NCBI GenBank assembly: GCA_012295275.1
Contig: CM022673.1
Span: 19,521,810-19,585,809 of the forward strand
Origin: Chrysomallon squamiferum
Lineage: Eukaryota; Mollusca; Gastropoda; Neomphalida; Peltospiridae
Direction of reading: 5' to 3'
DNA length: 64,000 nucleotides
Under the pieces are notes generated by a model that ran no database searches, was not told the DNA's origin, and saw nothing but the letters and a program-made list of their open reading frames with translations. A program made the translations under genes and the position numbers. This document shows, in pieces, positions 1 through 29,737 of this stretch; the stretch's first letter is position 1; each line of letters opens with the position of its first letter.

Positions 1-365
1 ACCATATTTAGAAATCAAATCAACAGAAAGGATCATGGGTCAAGAAGATAAATAATTTGTTCTGAATGATGTATTGTTTTGTACTCGACACAAGCATTGT
101 GTTTATGTAGTAATGGATTAATCTATGGACATTTATTTATTAGAGTAGATAAGGATGTTACCAAAAGTGCATAAAAAAGAAGAAAAAAGACACAGTCAGT
201 TGAAACAAATTGCATGTAAAAACAATATGTATTGTGAACATGTAAACAAATAATTTATTCGAACACTTTCCTATGAACATGGGGGTTAAAAAAAATATTC
301 ATTATTTAAATTAAACAGGATATAATTAAAACAATATTTGTTGTAGTTTATAATTAAAAACATAC

Positions 366-17600
<17,235 letters not shown>

Positions 17601-19043
17601 GGCCTCCAAAAATAATAAGAATCTAAAATCAGAGAAAAGGTTTTGTTTACTGATTCAGTTTCCTCCAGATAATTGTTTTTATCTAATTATATCAAGTATT
17701 TAATATTATTTCAAAGATTGATATTTTTAATATATTTAAACTAACACCAAAACATATAGGTAAAATATAATGTATAATGTCCCTTCTAGCAAGAAATTTT
17801 AAGTTAAAATATAGTCAGAAACTTTGTCAGCAGAGTTTTTACTGAATATTTTTCTATTAATTAAATATTTTTGTTTTTTCTTATTCTTAGTTCAGTTTTT
17901 GTGATCATTTCACATGCCAGCAATTCAAATAAAATGTTCGTTTTTAAAAATCCTTGTAACTGTATTAAAATATAGAAGAAAATGAACTAAAAATGTCAGC
18001 AGATATAATTTAAAAAAAAAAAAAAAAAAAAGTCAATGGGATCCACTGGCATTTTTTTGTTTACAAATGAGGACAACATTTCATTTTCACCAGAAGAAGA
18101 GCACAAACAGGCAAAACCATTTTATTTCATCCGTGTTCATTATTACAAGAAAAAACAGGTTTATCTGACAGACTGGCATGGCACAGGGTATAAAAACTTA
18201 TTTTACTTGTGTTTTCATAAATTAATTACCTGAAAAGTTTTCTTCACAATGTACAATTAGTTATCATTTATAACATTTGGATGGTGGAAAATTTGAAATA
18301 AAAAAAGATAATCAGCAAAATATTTTTTATATGCTTACATTTTTTTACCTGTTAAAAAATATGATTTTAACTGATTAGTTTTGCAAATATTAAAATATTG
18401 TCCATAAGGCAAGTCATTTCATTTCATTTTATGAAGTAACCTAATTAAATAATTCATTTATTAATAACATATAACTAAAATAAGATTTAATCTGAGGATA
18501 GTATTTATACGGTATGCCTATGCCGTTATCACTGGGTTATGGCTATGGCAAAATCTCCAATAGTGGCAATACTATTCTACAAGAAGGTTTTGGACAAGTC
18601 ATCTAGTTTATCCAGTCAAATTTGTTAATAATATATAATAATATATAATTTCTATGTAAAATAAGACATTATCATGATTATGAGTATGATTATTGTTATT
18701 ACTTGATAGCATTTTAGGCCTATATTATGGTATGCCTTTATGCTGATTAAGTTTGTGTTTTGCATTTGCAATTGAAGAACAACAAATCGCTGCAAAACAC
18801 TGATTAAACCTCTGCTGACAGTGACAAAGTTTAAATGTAAATTGCAAGATTAACATATCTGATATCATTTTTACATTTACTGTAACTACATACGTATGTA
18901 AATTAACCCTCATAAATCACATGTTAAATAATGATTTAAAAACATCAGGTACAATCCTCTTCTAATTTGCAGTAACAAAGGAATGAATCGGTACATATTC
19001 TTTTTCTTCTATAACAACATATATTTCCGACAAAGCATCTTAC

Positions 19044-19200
19044 CTTCGAATCCTTTTTACCGACAGATATTTCTAAAAAAAAAAAACTGCTTTTTTTTTT
19101 TTTTTTTGTAATACCAAACAAAGTCATCAACATTAAAAGAGAACTCGCAAAAGTTAGCGAACAATTCCAGCTATTGTAAAACCAGCGAACTATTAATTAC
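19044..19200 (-). promoter_or_regulatory. Candidate 5' leader exon / promoter region of DDX42
   Basis: The first coding exon of DDX42 is preceded by a good acceptor (pyrimidine tract, then TGATTTTAG, near 17623), so a noncoding exon must lie upstream. A strong donor GAAG/GTAAGATG occurs at 19044/19043 on the minus strand, and the sequence just upstream is richer in CpG than its surroundings. The transcription start cannot be fixed from sequence. This is a candidate only. Confidence 0.3.
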
Positions 19201-19253
19201 AGCTAAAGGTTTATCGTTCCTCGTGTCTTTCCACATATTCTGTACAAATAGAT

Positions 19254-19567
19254 CATAGATTTTCAACCTGGGTGTCGTGACCCACCAGGGGTGTCGCCAA
19301 CCTTTTTTTCGGGTGGTCGTGAGATCGTTCTTGAGCGAGAGTATATTTTAGCTTTTTTCAACTGGTCTTGGAAGGAGGAATAAATGAAAACGTGTAGATA
19401 GGTTAGGGACCCGTCATACTCATAGTGAATATAGATTCCTTTTGTACTGTCTTTGATGAAAATATGGAAACCCTAGATATTATTGAATCAAAATTTTTAA
19501 AAGGGATCATCGGTCATATTGTGTTGCTCATAAGGGGTCACGGTATGGAAAAGATTGAAAACTAGTG
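19254..19567. mobile_element. hAT-like non-autonomous element (MITE)
   Basis: The left end CATAGATTTTCAACCTGGG and the inverse of the right end, CACTAGTTTTCAATC, both resemble the CAGTGxTTCTCAACC termini of hAT transposons. Both ends also carry the CGTGACCC block (ggtgtcgtgaccc near 19272-19284; ggggtcacg near 19536-19544). The roughly 310 bp between are noncoding. No convincing 8-bp target duplication was found (aaatagat versus ctctaaat), so this is an old copy or the ends are slightly off. Confidence 0.6.
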
Positions 19568-21294
19568 CTCTAAATGATGACCGTAACTTCGTCAAAAAAA
19601 ATCTGATTTGATTGAAAATTTAAAAAGTGCAGCGAAAACAGTTCGAGTGTTTTCTTGCCATTCTGTTTTGATTAATTATTGTTAATTACATTATGTGCGG
19701 AATAGATGAATAAAAACAATACGCAGGTCAAAAACAGACCAGACGACAAGGAAATGCAGCACAGTGAAATTTTCAGATATTGTAGATGAATCATAATTTA
19801 TTTTGAGAGAGAAAAAAGACAATTTTAACTTAAAATATATTTACTTTTGCGTATTATAGCAGATATGTTAATCATTATTAATATACTTCATTTATTTTCG
19901 CATTTACTCTTTCTACCATCTTCCTTCTGACATAAAATGGATGCATGTGGAAACAGTAGCAGTATGTTTCTGCTGATAATGATGCTACTCCTATGGATAT
20001 GACTACTACTGGTGTTACTTTACAATTTAATTAATTTTCTACAGCAGCTACTACTTCCACATGTACAAATACTAATAATAACACAATATAACAGTTATAA
20101 CAAATTATGCAGGCTAATCTCTTACCTCAAATATTTTATAGTTTATATAATAATAATAATAAAAACTATCTACATTTACAAAACCATTGCTTGGTAAATA
20201 TCATCAACAAATAATTAAACTCCATTTTTTTTTTTTTTTTTTATTGATATCTTTTGAAATCTTATGAGAATACATTCTGTCATCTTTTACTGTTTTACTT
20301 GTTTTATATTTGCAGATTTTGCCAGGATTGATTTTGCTTTCATTGTGTAAGTTAATAAAGTGGACAAAATCAGCTGACATTTACATGTTCTCCAACATGG
20401 AGGTGGTGGGAATGGTGTTCCTAAAAAAGTGGAAACATCATCAAATTTCTTAGGTATGTCAAAGATACAGAACAAAAGAAACACTCTTTTCAATGATCCC
20501 ACTCTAAATGATGTTGGACCAAAAATCTCAGTTTCAGGAGATGAAATTGTTAACCATGCACTGGATGAACACATTAACAAAACCTGAAAGGCCTCAGATG
20601 ATCCCAACTGTGGAAAGTGGGACAAAAAGGAAATTATTTCAGATTATAATATGTGTTGTCCTCTTACAAACATATTATCAGATTATCTTATGGATAGTTC
20701 TTATTGTAACTCTACTGAGGAATTCATGCATGTATAGTGAGCCAGACAAAGTAAAACCTGAAATCAATGATCCTTACATGGAAGAAACCATCCTGGATAA
20801 TCTCTTTAGTGTCTGTGCTTTGGAAAATACTGGTTATGTGGTAGTATCAACTCTTGTTGAATATGTCCAATACAGTGTAATTAATAACCAGCTTGAAGTA
20901 AGTGTTTATTAAATCAACAAATATAATTCTGTACGTTATCAGACCAATTGATTTAATATTTTGTTAAGATGCTGTAAACTATCTTTTTACAATGTAAATA
21001 CACTGTCCTTGTTATCAGTATTGTTATTTAAGTCTTTTACACATATTTCCTTTCCTAATACATTAATTTTTGTTGCTACTTAACTTTCATCCTGAATATC
21101 TCATCAGACTGATGAACATGCTGGATACAAAAGGTGTTGATCCTTTTGTTAAGAACATTAAAACAAGGAAAAGTATATATATAGATATGAAAAATATCTA
21201 GAGATGTTAACTTAGATTATATCTAACTTCATTTATCCACAATTCAGTTTTCAGCCTCTGAAATAAATTGTTAATTTAATTACCAACAGAAAAC

Positions 21295-21296
<2 letters not shown>

Positions 21297-21349
<53 letters not shown>
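21297..21349. repeat. (TTA)n microsatellite
   Basis: About 17 uninterrupted TTA/ATT units. Confidence 0.95.
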
Positions 21350-24029
21350 TTATGCTTTATTTCATTCTTACATTTTTGTCCTTTTTATCAAAGCTAATTT
21401 TCATTTTCTGTGAAATAAATGTTTTGGTAAATTAGTTTTAATATGATTATCCATGAAATAAAACTGATGCTGGATTGGTGTTGGGAGTGCCAGATAAAGA
21501 AGATAGGTCATTTGCTTTTGGTGTTGTTTATTTACATTTTATTCATTAAATCAACCTATAGTATAATTCATACTTTAATATGTTTGCTATAACAGCCTCG
21601 AGGAACTAACAGAGTTACAATAATACACACAGAATCAATTCACATAATAAGAAATATTTACTGCAAAATTAGGCAAAACTGTCAAGAAAACAGTTTTCTA
21701 GTTTGCACTGATGATTGAACATGTATCATTATTTAATGTAGATTTTGTTCCCTCTTTGATAAATTTGTGAAACTAACTTTTTTGCCTGACAAACCTAGGA
21801 AAGGATTGTGTTTCCTCATCTTCTGTGATTGGCCCTTGTGGGTTTTGATGTGGAAGATCCAACAGCATACTTTCCCTGAGTGAGAGTCACAGTGGTTCTG
21901 TCTATAATACCTCCATTCATGATGAACTCATGGTAATAGTTATAAAATAATAACAGTCAGTGATAAGCTTAACAGTATGTTAATGTTAAAGTAATCTATA
22001 TTTGTTATAAAATGTTTAGCATCACCTTTGTGTGAAAAAGACAAGGTTGGTACAACAAAGCCACTGAATAATAATTGCTCCTGTCCTGCAGAAACTTCAT
22101 AACTGATGATATTTGGACTTATCTTGATATAGAAGAGGATGTTATTGTTTCCAATCCAGTTAAATTGGTTTGTTATATATTAATTATCATTCTTTTATTG
22201 TAAATGCTATTTTTGAATCAGTATTTCAAAATATCTTGCTTATAATGGACAATTAATATTATTATATTTATTCATCCATTGTACAAAGTCACCGTGTTTT
22301 GTGATTACATTTTATTAGAATTGTTTTTTTTTAAATATTGTTGAAAGGACTTGTCTAAGTTTAAAACATACTTTATGAATAAAGTCCACCATAAAATTTT
22401 ATTTGTTTTTAGATTAACATTAACTCATTACTGAAAGAAGTTTGTGATACCTCTTACAAATGTCAGTATTGCAGTGACATGCAAATGTCTGGATCATTGT
22501 CACCTGCAAATGGAGAAAGGGTAACAGAAGAAAACTTGAATTTGCAGTCTAAATACCTGTGAGATGTATTAAATAATTATAATTATGTTTTTAGACCACA
22601 TGTTTATCTCTCTCTATCTGTGATAGATTTTTGTTCTGATGAGTCTTGAATTTTCATTCATATAGTTTTACAACATAATCAATATCTTAAAATAAGTTTG
22701 AACAATGAATAATTCTAAGCAATAATTTTATTTAAAAAAAATTCATGCGTTGTATGTGTTTCTCTTTTCTTTTTTAATTGCAGTAATCAGTTTTACTTTA
22801 GCAGTTAACTTAACATTTGTTTCATTAGCTGTTTTTGAAGTGAGATGTGGGCAAAAGTGATAGTGATGTTTGAATTATTGTTAATGTTTAAATTATTATT
22901 AAAAACTCCTGCAAGTACTAGAATTCAGAAATGCTTATCTAATATTATTTTATTTTACAGTTAAAAGAAGATAGTGATCACACTGTACAGGCTGGAAGGT
23001 AAGAACATATATATGTTTATAATAAAAATAATAATATATATTATTTATATTAATGATTGAAGTATTTTATTCCGTTTAAGATTATTGTGTGGTAATTTTA
23101 CACTTAATTTTTAATATAGTTGAAAATGGAATCTCAAAAAAATCTGTGATGAAATAAAAATTAGTGTTGATGACAAAGATATGACTAATAAGAACAAAAT
23201 ACTAGAAGTGAAAGAATCACTGTCAGCAGAGAGAATCCAAACTCAGCAATTGCTTCAAGAGGTATGGAATGTTTTCTTAACAAGATAGCCTAAATACAGT
23301 TTGTTTTAACTCCTAATGCTAGAGATTTTTTTTTTTTTTACTGTTATGTTTTTTTGGTGTGTTTTTTATTATCAAAGTAGAAAGACTTTAGAGACTGAGG
23401 ATTCAATAACCTTCAGTAATGATTGGTTATTCTTCCATTTCATTACTATGTTTAAAATATTATAGAATATCTATAAAAAAAGAATAATAATAATAATAAT
23501 AAAAAATAAAAGTTAAAAAAGAAGAAAACAGAAAAAATCACAATTAAATAAATAAAAATAAAAAATACTATCACTAGGGTTTGATATTTTTTTCTTTCTG
23601 AATAAATAAAAGAATTACTGTTACTTGAAAGTTACCATACTTTATTAAAGTAAATGTTTTTGCTTATTAAGAAAAGGCACCAAAAAATTTGTAGAAATTA
23701 AAATTTCCTAGCATTCAAAAGTAAGAAGAAGTCAAATTGTATTCTGAATATAATTAAATATGTAAAATCAGAATGAAAGGTAGCTTATAACTGGACCACT
23801 AGAATAAATTACTTTCAGCATTTATAAAATGCAGAAAAAATTAAATAAATAAAAAGAATAATAATAATAAAAACGTAGGAACTGATTCAGCAGAAAAAGT
23901 CTGGAACAGTAAATAACGTTTTTGATATATATTTGATACTTTGTTTTCTTCAATAAAATAACGCAGGTTTTACACCACTGTCCATACTAGTAAGGCACTT
24001 CTTACAAGAGTTCGTTGACACTTCAGTTT

Positions 24030-24650
24030 TCACACTTTTATGTTGTGTGCTATTCCACTAAAACAGTCCAAAATGTGTCAGCTTTCACGCTGTCTGACCA
24101 TTCTCAACAAACACAGTGATGCTTCTTGGTATTTTTCAATGAAGTGGTTGAGGTGCTTCCCCACCAATCATCTGGTTTATCTCCAGTTCATTAGTGCTTG
24201 TTCATGCTTTGAAATGTCTCTAAACTGCCAGAAATTCAGATGGTAGGCACCAATGGTGCCAACCTTCCAAGAAGTTGTTAGTCCGCACCAAATTCTTTTC
24301 CAACCTCTGGTGCATGTTCCAAATGCCAACATTGTAATATGAATCATGTCTGCAACCATCTCTGCCATACTGACAATAGATGAAGTTGTCCACAAACTAC
24401 TTCAGTATTCATAATACAGAATCATCACCATCAGCTTCTGATAGTGCTTCAAAAGCTGCCATGACTTCATCCACTGGAATGAAAGCAATTGCAGCTATCT
24501 GATGGATCAGTAAAACAAACACTTCATCAGTATTGTAACAAAATGCCAAACTAATGAGTTAAATCTGGCGCCAGATGCATTGGCTCAAATGAAAGAAGCA
24601 CACAGTCACAGTATAGCTTTACAGATGCATTGCCTTCTTCCTTCACACTC
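24030..24650 (-). pseudogene. MULE (Mutator-like) transposase relic
   Basis: Reading the minus strand from about 24640 downwards gives pieces in the order expected for a FLYWCH-associated MULE transposase. CFFHLSQCIWRQI matches the family's GCxFHxxQxxWRxxQ. IAAIAFIPVDEVMAAFEAL matches the ALAFVPxxxVxxAFExL segment. GIWNMHQRLEKNLVRTNNF followed by LEGWHHWC matches WNxxxRxxxxxxRTNNxxEGWH. Several stops and frame changes interrupt it. The upstream catalytic core is not recognisable. It lies antisense within the decayed gene at 20.3-26.6 kb. Confidence 0.7.
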
Positions 24651-25077
24651 GTAAAAAATCACTCCACTGCTGAGTTTCTTCTATTGGACATATACATAGT
24701 TTTCAAAGGTAAGTTTTGGATGACCACACTCTGAATCAATGAACTTTATCTTATAGAATATAATAATTTTGCTACAGGCATGACCTCAATTATAGGTCAC
24801 TTGCCAAATCAAAGGAATCTTTAGCATTTAATTAGCCTGAATTAGTAGTTAGCTTTGATGTTAGATGATATTTTATAAGATGTTTTAGCAGATCAAAGTA
24901 ATCCTGATGCCTTTACTCAAGTTTAATTAGTAATTAGCTGACTCTAGTTGGCTCTGACTAATTTATTGGAATTAGAAATCCAAATTTCTTTAATCAAATT
25001 TAATGTAACATTCTTTGACTAATTTATTGGAATGTTGCTTGAAAATCATTCTGAATGGTATATTTGAAGAAAAATTG

Positions 25078-25171
25078 GCGGGCAGTTTTCCAGGGGGCAA
25101 TTGTCCTAGGGGAAAGTTATCCTAAGGGAAATTATTCAGGGGTCAGTTGTCTGAGCGGCAGTTGTCCTGAT
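25078..25171. repeat. Short tandem array of about 16-bp G-rich units
   Basis: Six degenerate units of the form GGGGCAATTGTCCTAG in succession (gggcagttttccag, gggcaattgtcctag, gggaaagttatcctaag, and so on) in otherwise AT-rich DNA. GGGGCAGTTGTCC-type arrays occur in the ends of some animal repeats, so this is probably a transposon fragment. Confidence 0.65.
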
Positions 25172-27309
25172 ACCATAATATACCTATAAAGATTTATCAT
25201 TCAGCAAACAAACTGTGTATCTTATTTTTCAAAGTAATGATTCCAGTGAAATGCTGAGATTATTTCAAAGATGTAGAAAATAAATGTCATCCATGATATA
25301 TTAATGATACATGCATTAAAGGAACAGAAAACACATCAGTGGTTTGAATGCAGGCTTGGTGCCTGAGAGGTAACTGGCCTACATGACGTATTATGTTATT
25401 TCTCCATATAAAGGTGCATACAAAAGATTGCTAGCTACTAATCAGTAGCAGTTGTCTCTGACGGCTTATTCTCTAACATCATTATGCAGAAAATATTTTT
25501 GTCCAAAAACTATTAATAAATGAGTTTGTTTTTTTATTTTTCACTTTTACAGCAGTAAGCCTGACAAATAAAAACTTATTTTGGTAAAACAGTTTTTTGA
25601 AAAAAAGAGAATATGCTTTGTTTTTGAAATGTCAGATTTTGTTCTGTCTGCTGCTAGGCAAATAAGGAACTGTATACAGTTTTTGTTGTTACATCATAAT
25701 CAATGACACATATAAATACAAGTTTAGTGGGGTTTTATGAAGTATTTTTTATACATATTTTTCTTATCTGTGTTTTTCAGAGCCAATGAAGAATTTGGTG
25801 AACAATACTGTAATGCTCAACATATGAACATTTATTTTATTTTATTTTATTATTTAAGTAGTTCTGTGTCTAAGCTAAATTACTTTACTTTTTTATTTAC
25901 AGTTGGTTAAACTAACAAATCCTTAGAAATATTTTTATAAAATACTTTTCTTAGCTTTTTCATTAGAATAATATATATATTAGAAACAGAATGTAAATAA
26001 TTTCTTTAGATTTTGTTTATGGTAATCTTTTAAAAAATTAGTGACATCTGCCAGACTGAAAGAAACACTGGAGAGAGAGAAGGAAATATGTTCTGAATTA
26101 GTTCAATTCTAATAATACTTTTTTTCTTGAAATTAATGGATGCATTCTATCCTTCCATCATATATCAGTATCTTAAAAATAAAAACACACAAATTTTGGT
26201 TTGATAATTTATCTGCCATAATTTCAGTCTGATTAGAAATAACATAAACAGTTTATATTAACAAAAATTCCTAAATAACTGAAAACCTGCTGAATGCCAT
26301 ACATTTATGCTTTTGTCAATTGAAAAAATATGACCAACAGGTTTATTTTCACTTTTCTTTTGCAACTTTGACATCATTAAACATGTCATCATATATTGGC
26401 CAATTGCAAGTTTATATGTAAGAGGTGATCAGTATTGTAGAAGATGTAATGCAGAAAAATGTATTAAAAGATAAAAGAGACGGGCAGTATGATTTGCAGG
26501 ACATTGGAAAACTGGTCCACCATGATTTTGAGACAGAATGCATGGATGATCAGGTTGGTTAACTTATAGAAGTGAAAACTGTTAGACTATAATAAGTATA
26601 AGTGAAATCATGTCTTATTCTTTAATTATTTTTACAGTGTTAATTTGTGCTTTGATTATTTTAGCCTCTGTATAGGAAACAAAATAAACATGATTAGAAT
26701 TTGACAGGCATTTCATAAAGCTGATAGTTATTTCCACAAAATAATAAATAAAAAAGAAACCATCACAGCAGTAAGAAAATAAAAACAGGCAATAAACAAA
26801 AAATATGTTTCTATTAATTGTTTTATTCAGTAATAACAAAACAAAAACATTTTCTTTATGACAGTTCATCAATATCTGATGAAGAAAAAATAACCACTTT
26901 TTTTTTCTTAGATTTGCCTTTAATTTAATATCAAAACTTGTATAAGGTAATTTTTAAAGGGATTCTTCATACATAACACTCTGTTTAAAAATAACAATAT
27001 ATACAGATATAGCAAAAAGATGAACTTGTCATTAATAAGTAAGACACCTTTAGAGTTCATATATACTTTTTGGTTCAGGTATTGGTTAATCATTAATTAA
27101 CTAATATTATCTCTGAAATGCTATATTCACCAAAAAATAAATGTGAAATATATATTTTATTTATTATTCTTTCCTAGTATGGCCTTGATCATATTCTGAC
27201 ATATTTCGTTTGTTGACGTCTGCTTTTAGAGGATCAGCTGTTTCCAAGATTCCAAATTAACTTATGTGCAGTAGTGCTGCCCTCTATATACAATTGGTAT
27301 TATGTAGAG

Positions 27310-27420
27310 CAGTCATGGGCAAACTGTAGCCCACAGAACTGAAAGTAATGTGGCCAGAGTTGGTAATGATCTATAGGAAACTAGGCGTTCACAGAGCCAA
27401 ATTGAAACATTAAGGACATG
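27310..27420. mobile_element. Possible hAT-like terminal fragment
   Basis: CAGTCATGGGCAAACTGTAG followed by CCCACAGAAC resembles the CAGTGGTGGGCAAACTxCGGC start of hAT-type elements. No partner end was found, so this is at most a fragment. Confidence 0.3.
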
Positions 27421-27611
27421 CTTTGTTATTGGTTAGGAAATGATAATACAAATTGAATGACTTGCTGGATTCAAATGTGTTCAGTTTTAGAACTTTATGT
27501 GTTCCATATTTACTGAAAGGTTCTAGTTCTTGCACTGGTGTGTCACATTTAGCCTCCCTACTGAAATTCTATTTTGTTTGTAGTCAGACAATGCTCTGCT
27601 AGAGAGAGAGA

Positions 27612-27612
<1 letters not shown>

Positions 27613-27647
<35 letters not shown>
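27613..27647. repeat. (GT)n microsatellite
   Basis: About 17 GT units after a short AG run, followed by TACATACTCAGACACACACA. Confidence 0.95.
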
Positions 27648-27649
<2 letters not shown>

Positions 27650-29737
27650 ATACTCAGACACACACACAGATTAGTAGATGAATAGGAAAATAGACTGATA
27701 GATGGTTATTGATGGTCATTGATGGATTTAAATGGATGGATTATAAGATAAGAAAAAGATTAGCAGATGGTGAGAAAGAGAGAGATTAAGCTGATGTTCA
27801 ATACTGCATATGGAATCATAACAATTTATATTCATAATTTGAGAATTAATTACGTAACTATCATATTTTATTTGGATGAGCATATTTTTCAGAAAATAAC
27901 AAGATAATTTGCTCGACAGAATTTAATTTTTTTTCTTTTGTTATTTTTTGTTCTTATTTTTGTTTTAATTTATTTATTATTTTTAACTGTCTTTTATTAT
28001 TATTATTATTATTGAGAAAATCCAGTATACACTAAGAAATGTAGCTGTGGTTTGCACGTACACATTCATTATTTTTTATTATCAGTAAAAAATAGTATGT
28101 TATTTTTTTCTTATTTTTTTTTTTCTTTTCTTTTCTTTTCTTAATAGCTACCACATATATCTCATAATATCTCCTTGTTTATTAATATTATCAGTAAAAA
28201 AATGGTCATTTTAATTTTTAATTTCTTGGGGTTTTTATGGCTAAATCTCACTGTAAATAAAAGATAAATGCTCTCTAAAATTATCTGTCAAAAAAAATTA
28301 AAATATCGTTAGTGTTATTTATTTTAAAATTATCGTAGAAAGTTTTGCTGAGATAGTAAAATAACAGCTAAAAGTTTGACCATCTTACTTAATTTTTCAG
28401 TAAAAAACGTATAGTTTTATTTTTATTATTATTATTGTGACCTCTTTGTTTCTTAGTATACACAGATATCAGCTATAAAATAAATCACTCCTTCTCTAGT
28501 TATCAGTATGAAGTTGTGCATTAATAAAATATCACTTTAATTGACCATCTTCTCACCTAGTAAAACCACTATTAATTTTTTTTTTTTTTTTTTAAAAACC
28601 CAAAAAACATTTCATCTGGAAGCCATGTCTATAATGACCTCTTTCAGTGACACTATATACAATATTAATATCTGATAGACATTACTGCAATTATTTAAAA
28701 ATTATCAGTTACAAGAGTTTCTTTTGTTTATATTATTTTCTCTCAAATTATATTATTCTATAATTTCGGTTATTTCAGTTTCTTGTAGAAAACTATGTTC
28801 ATCTCAATAAATTATTAATTTTATTCTTAATATATCTAGCCGTATAATGGTGATTTCCTCTGTCTGCCTATGATCTATATTGTCAGAAATAAATGTATGG
28901 CTTACAGATTAATTAATTAACCACATATACTGTATAAATTGTATTGACCAGTTCAGAAGAAAAAAAAATAATGCTGAATCTCAATTTCACCACTGGATGC
29001 AGAGAATATTTACAGGAGGTGCAGTGATTTTTATTAAACTTTTACTTCATAGAGGTTAGTTCAGAAAATACTGGAAAAGGTGGGAATTAATTATAGTTTG
29101 AGCAGAGATATTTACCTACATGGAGAAACCCTTTATTCTTTGAAAAATTTTAAGTTGTAATTTGATGAGAAATTTATGAGATGCTATTAGTTGATTATAG
29201 AAATAACTGATAATTATTTTACTCTAGTTTGAGAAAAATAGGAAGGCACTCAGATTAATGTATTTTTTAATTATTATTTGAAGGGGGAGCCTGGTGTACA
29301 TCCAGAAACATTAATGATGTTTTACTTTTAATGAACTGTGGAAAAGGGTAGTGTTTCAGAGATGGAGGTAACAAGTCAAAGGCTTAACTATATAAGCATG
29401 CGATGGCGAGAAGGAGAAGGATGAAGGTGACATTTAATTACCTTCACCATAGATTATGTTGATATTTAAAGTCCTGCTGGTGATATTAATATTTCACTTT
29501 ATTTGAAAACTAGCATATTTAGATGGATGTGTAGAAATACATAAAGGCAAAAATCACACAAATGGTGCATATGTAGACAGAAGTCATGCAATCGGACAGA
29601 CAGACAGACAGTGTTGGTTTGATAATTGGATGATTATGGGCACAGTGGAATACCTTGCGACAGGAGAAATGAAATGATTGTAAATATGATTTGAAGTTGG
29701 GAAGAAAGAGGGAGGGAGAGAGGCAGTTAATGACCAC

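Larger units (their letters stand above)
20330..26560 (+). pseudogene. Decayed multi-exon gene for a coiled-coil (EF-hand-like start) protein
   Basis: Several exon-like open stretches in one direction. 20410-20740 reads GVPKKVETSSNFLGMSK... then DDPNCGKWDKKEIISDY, with an internal TGA. 20745-20897 includes PYMEETILDNLFSVCALENT and ends at a donor GAA/GTAAGT. About 21820-21931 includes SLSESHSGSVYNTSIHDELM before GTAATA. 22412-22520 includes LLKEVCDTSYKCQYCSDM. 22966-22999 ends in GGAAG/GTAAG. About 23125-23262 includes DKDMTNKNKILEVKESLSAE. 26040-26112 reads LKETLEREKEICSELVQF. 26410-26553 includes VEDVMQKNVLKDKRDGQYD. The heptad-like charged sequence suggests a coiled-coil cytoskeletal or centrosomal protein; the first part vaguely resembles KASH5/IRAG-type EF-hand regions. 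Stops and frame breaks, with splice signals retained, point to an unprocessed pseudogene or a badly eroded gene. Family assignment is weak. Confidence 0.45.
26570..29737. other. Non-genic stretch with small repeats
   Basis: No supported gene. It contains a hAT-like left end near 27310, a (GT)n run at 27613-27647, GATG/ATGGATGG-type imperfect repeats at about 27690-27750, and long T-rich tracts between 27.9 and 28.6 kb. Confidence 0.6.

Noticed and set aside
20330-20900. Assignment of the decayed gene to KASH5/IRAG2
   Set aside because: The resemblance of VCALENTGYVVVSTLVEYVQ to those EF-hand-like regions is suggestive only; no second domain was seen to confirm it.
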